Positions 1 to 5,425 of a DNA stretch of 7,296 nucleotides are shown in pieces; the first letter of the stretch is position 1, and each line of letters opens with the position of its first letter. Location: NCBI GenBank assembly GCA_934667575.1, contig CAKUME010000051.1, positions 1 to 7,296 on the forward strand, given 5' to 3'. The notes under the pieces are model-generated. The model did not search any database. It was not told the origin of the DNA and worked only from the letters and a program-made list of their open reading frames with translations. The position numbers and the translations under genes are program-made. This stretch comes from an uncultured Eubacteriales bacterium (GTDB lineage: Bacteria; Bacillota; Clostridia; Oscillospirales; Acutalibacteraceae).

Positions 1-710
1 CCCAGCGGCAGCTGGCGCTCGAGCTGCACCACGCCGTTTTTGTCGTAGACCGGCTTTTCAACGCTGTTGCCCATGGTGATGAACACACTCGACGTGCCAA
101 AATCGTAAAGATGGTGATAAATATGATTGGTGCGGATGCTCGCCAGGTTGGAGATCACCAGGCTGCAATGGAACGGGCTGGCTTTGATAATGGACTTGGG
201 CAGCAGGCCGTGCTTATCCATCCACTTAAAAATGCCCACGCCCATCGTCAGCAGGCCGGGAATGCCCAGCAGCACTTTAATCAGTTTGTCGGTGGAATTG
301 GTCACGGCGGCCACGCGATTGGCCTCCACAAATTCATTGATCTTGCGGTTCACATCCTGAATCGTGTCGGTTTTGTCAAAATAAATTTTCGACATCGTGC
401 CATCCAGATCGCCGGGACGCAGCACCACCATGCTCACACAGATCTCGTTGCGGGCATAAATTTTCTTGTTCACCACAAAACGGTTGAGCAGCGGAAACTC
501 CGCCATGCACCGCACATACGCCGCCAGCAGCACACACATGTGGCTGTATTGAATTCCCTCGCGCCGCTTTTCCATAATATAATTGTGCATGGGGCGATAG
601 GGAATGTATTCCGTAATATAATTTAACGCATCATAGCGCTTGACCATAATATGGGGCACCACCGCATAGAGGGGCTCCACATTTTTTACTCGTTTTCCGT
701 CGCGTCGCAT
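1..710 (-). CDS. Stand-alone 2-oxoacid dehydrogenase E2-like acyltransferase, C-terminus cut off
   Basis: My own minus-strand translation from the ATG at 710-708 gives 236 open codons to the window edge. It starts MRRDGKRVKN and includes the stretch SPFHCSLVISNLAS near residues 178-191, then IYHHLYDFG near 197-205. These resemble the catalytic, chloramphenicol-acetyltransferase-fold domain of E2 subunits, in the short clostridial version that has no lipoyl or E1/E3-binding domain. Family members of this type go on for roughly 50 more residues, so the DG-containing active-site motif should lie outside the window and cannot be checked. Residues about 147-163 are hydrophobic (VLLGIPGLLTMGVGIF), which also occurs in these homologues. 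An AAAGGCGG stretch 8 nt before the ATG supports the start. Without a lipoyl domain it is unlikely to be a standard E2 core. Its acyl acceptor is unknown. Family assignment is fairly sure, function is not. Confidence 0.8.
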   Translation of the reverse strand, partial: MRRDGKRVKNVEPLYAVVPHIMVKRYDALNYITEYIPYRPMHNYIMEKRREGIQYSHMCVLLAAYVRCMAEFPLLNRFVVNKKIYARNEICVSMVVLRPGDLDGTMSKIYFDKTDTIQDVNRKINEFVEANRVAAVTNSTDKLIKVLLGIPGLLTMGVGIFKWMDKHGLLPKSIIKASPFHCSLVISNLASIRTNHIYHHLYDFGTSSVFITMGNSVEKPVYDKNGVVQLERQLPL

Positions 711-847
711 AAGCAGATCCGCCTTTCTCTTTCTTCTTTATAAAGAGTAACACATCTCGACGAAAAATGCAAATGATTTCGCGATTTTAACTGGCAAAAG
801 GCAAAAAAAATCATTCATCGCGCCTCGGCCGTGCGTTGTTTGGACAC
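711..847 (-). other. Intergenic spacer between the GH32-like gene and the acyltransferase gene
   Basis: This 137-bp AT-rich spacer separates two co-directional genes. On the minus strand it holds an eight-T run (803-810) just after a GC-rich stretch, but I cannot fold a convincing stem before the Ts. CGCGAT at 780-785 and its partner ATCGCG at 817-822 form an inverted repeat with a loop of about 31 nt, which is long for a terminator. A TTATAA/TATAAA-like -10 candidate lies about 30 bp before the acyltransferase ATG, without a good -35. Whether the acyltransferase has its own promoter or is read through from the upstream operon cannot be decided from sequence. Confidence 0.4.
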
Positions 848-2056
848 TCAGTCAAAAATCAGTGTGCCGTCCGGCGCAGCCGAAGCCGCGCGAAAAGTTA
901 GATTGCCGCCGTAACCGTCGATGCGGTCGAAGCCCGTGAACACCACGCGATCATGCCAAATGGCCGCCTTGGGCACCCCGCCGCAAGGAATCTCCGGTTT
1001 TTCCGGCGTGCGCCAGCCCGAGAACGGCTGCGCCGAAACAAAATATTGCGCCGTTCCGTGTAAACTCAGCACCAAATAATAAAACCCATGATAGAAAAAA
1101 TAATCCGGACATTCCGGTTGGCTCTCGTCCGGCGAAAGCCAAATCGGCATTTCCTCCTCGCGCCACACGCCATCCGCCCCACAGCGCAGATGCGCCAAGC
1201 ATCCCCGCCCCGTGGATTGCTGCGTGGTGGTAACGAACATATGCCCCGCCCCCTGTACATCGCGGATGACCTTGGGGTCGCGCGCCGACGGCCCGTCGTA
1301 TCGTTCCGACAGTTGCAGCCGAAACGAGGGATCTTTTGCAAAATGGATGCCGTCTGCGGACAAACTGCGGCAAATGGGTGCAGCCGCACCATCTGCCCGG
1401 CGAACGGTGTAGTAAAGCTCGTGCCGGCCTTGCTGAAAAATCCATGATCCGGTGCAAATGGAGCCTTCCATGGGATCGGTGATCTCCACCGCCATCGGAT
1501 GCTCGGCCCAAGTGCAGAAGTCGGCGGTGGAAATATGCGCCCACTGATGCGCGCCCAGCCCCCATTTGCTGCGGTGATGGCGGCGATCCTTCAGATAGAG
1601 CACATGGTAGCGCCCCTGATCCTCATACGGCATGCAGTCGCCCACGAATACGCGCGCCGACGGCCGCCATCCCTCGGCATGAGTAAAAGTGCGAAGCACC
1701 GCGGGCGCGGGAGCCGCAGGCAAGTCCGGCTCCTGCGCTGCGTCCACCGTCAGCGCGCCTTGGATCGCATCGCCGCACGCGTAGGCACAGCGCCCGGCCG
1801 GCCATTCTTCATCTTCAACTGCGCCGTTCACGGCGAGCTCCAATCGATACGGCCGCAGCGTGAGCGTGATGCAGTCGCCCGGGTTCGCCGCCGCCTCCAG
1901 CCGCAGCGGCTCCGCCCGAAAATCATACCGCACCGCACAGCGCACCGTGCCGTTTTCGGCGCGAAGCTCCAGCGCCGGCGTGCTTGCCGTGCCCGCCCAT
2001 GCAGTCTGATTGGCCGTGGGCATTTTCCATTTCAATACGGTTTTGCCGGTATACAT
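848..2056 (-). CDS. GH32-type glycoside hydrolase (beta-fructosidase-like), cytoplasmic
   Basis: A 402-residue protein starting MYTGKTVLKW. Residues about 25-110 look like a beta-sandwich (CITLTLRPYRLELAVNG at 62-78). Residues about 130-402 look like the five-bladed beta-propeller of clan GH-J. The three GH32 catalytic motifs appear in order: an Asp in VGDCMP (D140, nucleophile position), the transition-state RDP motif (R259-D260-P261), and the EC motif (E315-C316, acid/base). The spacings of 120 and 175 residues match those of T. maritima invertase (Asp17, Asp138, Glu190). WGLGAHQWAHISTADFCTW (165-183) matches the family block usually read WGHAxSxDLxHW. The nucleophile motif departs from the usual NDPNG, so the substrate may not be a common fructan or sucrose. 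No signal peptide is seen, so it should act on an imported sugar. It lies downstream of, and probably shares a transcript with, the MerR-kinase fusion. The start is chosen from its ribosome binding site; an upstream in-frame ATG at 2191 would give 447 residues. Confidence 0.82.
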   Translation of the reverse strand: MYTGKTVLKWKMPTANQTAWAGTASTPALELRAENGTVRCAVRYDFRAEPLRLEAAANPGDCITLTLRPYRLELAVNGAVEDEEWPAGRCAYACGDAIQGALTVDAAQEPDLPAAPAPAVLRTFTHAEGWRPSARVFVGDCMPYEDQGRYHVLYLKDRRHHRSKWGLGAHQWAHISTADFCTWAEHPMAVEITDPMEGSICTGSWIFQQGRHELYYTVRRADGAAAPICRSLSADGIHFAKDPSFRLQLSERYDGPSARDPKVIRDVQGAGHMFVTTTQQSTGRGCLAHLRCGADGVWREEEMPIWLSPDESQPECPDYFFYHGFYYLVLSLHGTAQYFVSAQPFSGWRTPEKPEIPCGGVPKAAIWHDRVVFTGFDRIDGYGGNLTFRAASAAPDGTLIFD

Positions 2057-2181
2057 ATTTGTTTGCTCCCTTTCTCTTCGCGGCAGTCTGTTGATGGCAG
2101 CCCCCGCAGCATATTCCCCATGCAAAAAAACAACGAATCCGCAGCCGCCCAAATGGATGTGCGCATCGGCCCTGTCGTTTT
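2057..2181 (-). other. Gap between kinase fusion and GH32-like gene
   Basis: These 125 bp separate the kinase stop from the chosen hydrolase start. The stretch stays open in the hydrolase frame, and an ATG at 2191-2189 overlaps the kinase stop (ATGGCATTGA). I see no promoter pair and no terminator hairpin here, so co-transcription of the two genes is likely. Confidence 0.5.
2066..2073 (-). promoter_or_regulatory. Ribosome binding site that fixes the GH32-like start
   Basis: The minus strand reads AAAGGGAG, followed by 9 nt and the ATG at 2056-2054. The alternative in-frame ATG at 2191 has no comparable purine-rich site in front of it, and the 45 residues it would add do not look like a protein domain. 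The shorter form is therefore preferred. Confidence 0.75.
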
Positions 2182-3993
2182 TCAATGCCATTTTGCAATG
2201 CCGTCCGCCGATGTTTGCTTTTCGCGCGCCTTTTTTTGGGAATCGCCGTCCTTTTCGTAATGCACGAATGCACCGAACGCATTTTCGTCGGGCAGCAATC
2301 CCGCGGCCACCGCACCAAAAAGCGCCGCGCCTGCCGCGGCTTCCTCACGCCCATCGGGCAGCTGCACCGGCATACCGAACTGGTCGGAAATGATTTTTTG
2401 CATCACGGGATTTTTGCGCACGGCATTGCCCGCGGCCGCAATAATCCGCTTTCCGGCGAGCGGCGCATCGGGGCAGGCGGCGAACATGTCGTAAAGCTCC
2501 CGGCTGATCCCGGCCAAAAAGCCCAATATCAGCTGCCCGGGGGTAAAATTCTGCTCGGTGAGTCCGTGAATGGCGCCGGTTGCCCGGGGATCGTCGCGTC
2601 GCCCGCAAAAGCAGGTGTCCACCTGCACCGGCGCGTCGTTCGCTGCATACGCGGCCGCCGCCAGCTGATTCATGCGCTCATAAAGCGGCGCGCCGCTGCC
2701 GCAAAATGAACGAAAAAAACGCTCCAGCATGGCGTAGGCTCGGCCGCCGCTCAGCGCGGAACCGCACAGCAGGTATTTGCCGCGCACCAACGGGCGCACC
2801 TCGAGCAGCGGCCCGGGCGCGCTGCACCGATTTGTGAGCGCGGAAATTTGGCTGCCGGTTCCAATGTTCACCAGCACCGTTTGCGCCGGGTCGGCTGCCG
2901 AGCCCAAAAAGCTCGCCGGGTTGTCGCCGATTGCCACCGCCACCGGAATGCCGCCGTATGTGCCGCACTGCGCAAAATCATCGGTCACGGCCGGCAGCGC
3001 GCAATCGGCCAGGCCCAATTCCGCACCCAGCGCATCGCGGCCATCCACGCAGAATGCATTTGTTTCCAAATCAAACAAACCGAAGCTCGCCGCCATGGAG
3101 GTGTGGATCAGCGGCGTGCGCCGCCCGGTGAGCTGCATCGCCACATAGTCCGCAATGTCGCAAAATGTCACGGCATCCGACGGCACCTGACCGTTGACGA
3201 AATTGTAAAAATGAGTGGCAATGCCGTAGCCGGTTGCCATCGGCCAACCGGTGCGCGCGCGAATATATTCGCAGTAGGTCGTCTCGTCGGCGCGGCCGCA
3301 GTCGCCGCGCCGATCCTGCCAGGTGATGAGCGGCGAAACGGCTTGCCCGTCTGCATTTAAGTATACAATACCGTGCATTTGTCCGGTTAAGCCGATCGCG
3401 CGCGTGTTGGGGTAATGCTTCAAAACGGCATCGAGTAGCGCGCGTGCCTTTTTCCACATTTTCACCGTGTCTTGTTCAAAAAAGACGCCGTTGGGGTCGC
3501 GGATGGCCGCATCGTGCGCCACCGAATAGGTTTCCGCTCGCGAATAAGCCGTGCGGTCAATCACGGCTGCACTCACCGTGGTGGTGCCGATATCCAGCCC
3601 TACCGCAAATTCATGCGAGCTGCACGCCGGTGTGTGCAGCTCCTCGCTCCACTCATCCTCCGGGGCGAATTCGGCCGCCCGATAGCGATCCACCAGTTGA
3701 TTGCAGCGCGCAATGGCGTCGGAATGCGCGCCATATTCCGCTTCGATCTCCTTTTTCCGCTTCTCCGCCAGCTCATCCAGTGTGATCACCCGGTCAAAAA
3801 GCAGCTGAATATCTGCAATCGGCACACCGGCCAGCCGCAGCAGCTTAATTTTGCCCAGCGTTTCCAGGTTTTCCGCCGTGTAAGTGCGATAGCCGTTTTC
3901 ACTGCGCGCCACTTTGAGCAAATGCTTCTCTTCGTAAAGATAGATCGCTTTTTTGGAGATGCCGGTTTGCGCTGCGGCCTCTTTGATATGCAT
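2182..3993 (-). CDS. MerR-family regulator fused to FGGY carbohydrate kinase (sedoheptulokinase-like)
   Basis: A 603-residue two-domain protein. Residues 1-67 are a MerR winged helix: IKEAAAQTGISKKAIYLYEE is the helix-turn-helix, ENGYRTYT (32-39) the wing, and LLRLAGVPIADIQLLF (51-66) the second helical pair. Residues about 71-106 are charged and probably helical, where MerR proteins have their dimerisation helix. Residues about 128-567 are a full FGGY kinase: phosphate loop DIGTTTVSAAVID (134-146), GQMHGIVYL (204-212) and TWQDRR (224-229) in the substrate site, catalytic-base motif GDNPAS with D357, a second phosphate loop VNIGTGSQIS (375-384), and adenosine motif AAAGNAVRKN (519-528). TGQMHG, TWQD and ATGYGIAT resemble human sedoheptulokinase more than xylulokinase or glycerol kinase. 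It should phosphorylate a ketose with ATP, and the kinase fold probably serves as ligand sensor for the DNA-binding part. The promoter in front carries a MerR-type operator, so autoregulation is likely. The domains are clear; the exact sugar is not. Confidence 0.9.
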   Translation of the reverse strand: MHIKEAAAQTGISKKAIYLYEEKHLLKVARSENGYRTYTAENLETLGKIKLLRLAGVPIADIQLLFDRVITLDELAEKRKKEIEAEYGAHSDAIARCNQLVDRYRAAEFAPEDEWSEELHTPACSSHEFAVGLDIGTTTVSAAVIDRTAYSRAETYSVAHDAAIRDPNGVFFEQDTVKMWKKARALLDAVLKHYPNTRAIGLTGQMHGIVYLNADGQAVSPLITWQDRRGDCGRADETTYCEYIRARTGWPMATGYGIATHFYNFVNGQVPSDAVTFCDIADYVAMQLTGRRTPLIHTSMAASFGLFDLETNAFCVDGRDALGAELGLADCALPAVTDDFAQCGTYGGIPVAVAIGDNPASFLGSAADPAQTVLVNIGTGSQISALTNRCSAPGPLLEVRPLVRGKYLLCGSALSGGRAYAMLERFFRSFCGSGAPLYERMNQLAAAAYAANDAPVQVDTCFCGRRDDPRATGAIHGLTEQNFTPGQLILGFLAGISRELYDMFAACPDAPLAGKRIIAAAGNAVRKNPVMQKIISDQFGMPVQLPDGREEAAAGAALFGAVAAGLLPDENAFGAFVHYEKDGDSQKKAREKQTSADGIAKWH

Positions 3994-4017
3994 GGTGCAC
4001 CGCCCCCTTCTTCTTTG

Positions 4018-4048
4018 ATTATACTGCCTTCCCCTGGGGGAATGTCAA
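4018..4048 (-). promoter_or_regulatory. MerR-type promoter and operator of the kinase-hydrolase operon
   Basis: On the minus strand the -35 box TTGACA (4048-4043) and the -10 box TATAAT (4023-4018) are both perfect consensus. They are separated by 19 bp instead of 17, the hallmark of promoters that MerR proteins activate by twisting the DNA. The spacer holds a perfect dyad, TTCCCC-CA-GGGGAA (4042-4029). The layout resembles the known bmr and copA promoters bound by BmrR and CueR. It ends 24 bp before the ATG of a protein that itself begins with a MerR domain. Confidence 0.85.
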
Positions 4049-4065
4049 GCCTTTTTTCGGCGTGC

Positions 4066-4104
4066 AAACAAAAAAGGAGACCGGAATTTCTTCCAGTCTC
4101 CTTT
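4066..4104 (-). terminator. Intrinsic terminator after tuf
   Basis: On the minus strand AAAGGAGAC (4104-4096) pairs perfectly with GTCTCCTTT (4081-4073). After one mismatch, an inner GGAA/TTCC stem is closed by a four-base loop. A T-rich tail follows (the T run continues to 4070, then TTT at 4068-4066). It lies about 20 bp after the tuf stop and isolates the translation operon from the MerR-type promoter that follows. Confidence 0.9.
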
Positions 4105-4125
4105 GCGGATGCAATCCGTAAAAAA

Positions 4126-5328
4126 TTACTGATTGATCTTCGTCACAACGCCGGAACCAACGGTACGGCCGCCTTCACGAATAGCGAAGCGGAGGCCTTC
4201 CTCGATGGCGATCGGGGTGATGAGTTCCACGTCCATTTCGACGTTATCGCCCGGCATGCACATCTCGGTGCCTTCCGGCAGCTCGATGACGCCAGTCACG
4301 TCGGTGGTACGGAAATAGAACTGCGGACGATAGTTGTTGAAGAACGGGGTATGACGGCCGCCTTCTTCCTTGGTCAGAACGTACACCTGAGCATGGAACT
4401 TGGTGTGCGGATGGATCGTGCCGGGTTTGCAGAGCACCTGGCCGCGTTCCACTTCGTTTCTCTGAACGCCACGGAGCAGCGCGCCCACGTTGTCGCCAGC
4501 CTCGGCAAAGTCGAGGGTCTTGCGGAACATTTCCAGACCGGTGATAACGGTCTTCTTGCGCTCTTCGGTGAGGCCGATGATTTCAACTTCATCGCCAACC
4601 TTCACCTGGCCGCGCTCCACTCTACCGGTAGCCACGGTGCCGCGGCCGGTAATCGTGAACACGTCTTCCACAGGCATCAGGAACGGCTGATCCGACTTAC
4701 GATCCGGGGTCGGGATATACTCGTCAACCGCGTTCATAAGCTCGAGGATCGGCTGATACTCCGGCGCATTCGGATCGGTGGAGGTGCTCTCCAGAGCCTG
4801 GAGCGCAGAACCGCGGATGATCGGAATATCGTCGCCCGGGAAATCGTACTCGGTGAGCAGTTCACGGATTTCCATCTCGACGAGGTCGAGCAGTTCCGGA
4901 TCGTCAACCTGATCGACTTTGTTCATGAACACAACGATGTACGGCACGCCAACCTGACGGGCAAGCAGGATATGCTCACGGGTCTGGGGCATCGGGCCGT
5001 CGGCCGCCGACACAACCAGGATCGCGCCGTCCATCTGAGCAGCGCCGGTGATCATGTTCTTCACATAGTCGGCGTGGCCGGGGCAGTCCACGTGCGCATA
5101 GTGACGCTTATCGGTTTCATATTCCACGTGCGCGGTGTTGATTGTGATACCACGCGCGCGCTCTTCGGGCGCCTTATCGATGTTCGCGTAATCCATGAAT
5201 TCCGCGTCGCCCTTCATCGCGAGCACCTTCGTGATCGCAGCGGTCAGGGTGGTCTTGCCATGGTCAACGTGACCGATGGTACCAATGTTTACATGGGGCT
5301 TCGTTCTTTCAAATTTCGCCTTAGCCAT
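4126..5328 (-). CDS. tuf: Elongation factor Tu
   Basis: A complete 400-residue EF-Tu, the GTPase that brings aminoacyl-tRNA to the ribosomal A site. The G domain carries GHVDHGKT (19-26, P-loop), RGITINTAH (59-67, switch I), DCPGH with the catalytic His (81-85), NKVD (136-139) and GSAL (173-176). Domains 2 and 3 follow, ending [10 protein letters not shown], and the length is normal for the family. The start is supported by an excellent AAAGGAGG ribosome binding site. It follows fusA by 97 bp, the classical str-operon order, and is followed directly by a strong terminator. No missing key residue was noticed. Confidence 0.99.
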   Translation of the reverse strand: MAKAKFERTKPHVNIGTIGHVDHGKTTLTAAITKVLAMKGDAEFMDYANIDKAPEERARGITINTAHVEYETDKRHYAHVDCPGHADYVKNMITGAAQMDGAILVVSAADGPMPQTREHILLARQVGVPYIVVFMNKVDQVDDPELLDLVEMEIRELLTEYDFPGDDIPIIRGSALQALESTSTDPNAPEYQPILELMNAVDEYIPTPDRKSDQPFLMPVEDVFTITGRGTVATGRVERGQVKVGDEVEIIGLTEERKKTVITGLEMFRKTLDFAEAGDNVGALLRGVQRNEVERGQVLCKPGTIHPHTKFHAQVYVLTKEEGGRHTPFFNNYRPQFYFRTTDVTGVIELPEGTEMCMPGDNVEMDVELITPIAIEEGLRFAIREGGRTVGSGVVTKINQ

Positions 5329-5387
5329 TGTAGAAAATCCTCCTTTAGTAGATGATTTTATTGAGTTTTCGCCGTTGAGCGGCCTTG

Positions 5388-5421
5388 ATTATATTGTAGC
5401 AACCCACGGCAGAAAATGCAA
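5388..5421 (-). promoter_or_regulatory. Probable internal promoter for tuf in the fusA-tuf gap
   Basis: The minus strand has a perfect TATAAT (5393-5388) overlapping a TACAAT (5398-5393). The -35 region is weak: TTGCAT (5421-5416) lies 17 bp before TACAAT, and TTTTCT lies 17 bp before TATAAT. A separate promoter would allow EF-Tu to be made in excess over EF-G, as is common. It remains a prediction. Confidence 0.45.
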
Positions 5422-5425
5422 GAGA

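Noticed and set aside
111..626. A 171-codon plus-strand open frame rich in His and Ala
   Set aside because: It is the mirror of the E2-like acyltransferase gene on the minus strand, whose translation matches a known family.
780..822. CGCGAT/ATCGCG inverted repeat near an eight-T run as a terminator after the hydrolase
   Set aside because: The loop is about 31 nt and the T run lies inside it and not after the stem, so it does not fit an intrinsic terminator.
951..1565. A 204-codon minus-strand open frame inside the hydrolase gene
   Set aside because: It is an out-of-frame shadow of the hydrolase; the catalytic motifs are in the longer frame.
2108..2124. TTCCCC half-site in the kinase-hydrolase gap as a second MerR operator
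   Set aside because: The GGGGAA partner is absent, and no -35/-10 pair with 19-bp spacing surrounds it.
1499..2260. A 253-codon plus-strand open frame opposite the hydrolase
   Set aside because: It is antisense to a gene with recognisable catalytic motifs, has Arg/Ala-rich low-meaning sequence, and no ribosome binding site was seen.
3472..5355. A 627-codon plus-strand open frame opposite tuf and the kinase N-terminus
   Set aside because: It lies antisense to two clearly real genes and spans the terminator and the MerR-type promoter. The protein resembles no family and is explained by the biased codon use of the genes on the other strand.
5360..5390. Small GCCG/CGGC hairpin before tuf as an attenuator
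   Set aside because: The stem is only four base pairs and has no T run after it, so it is probably chance.
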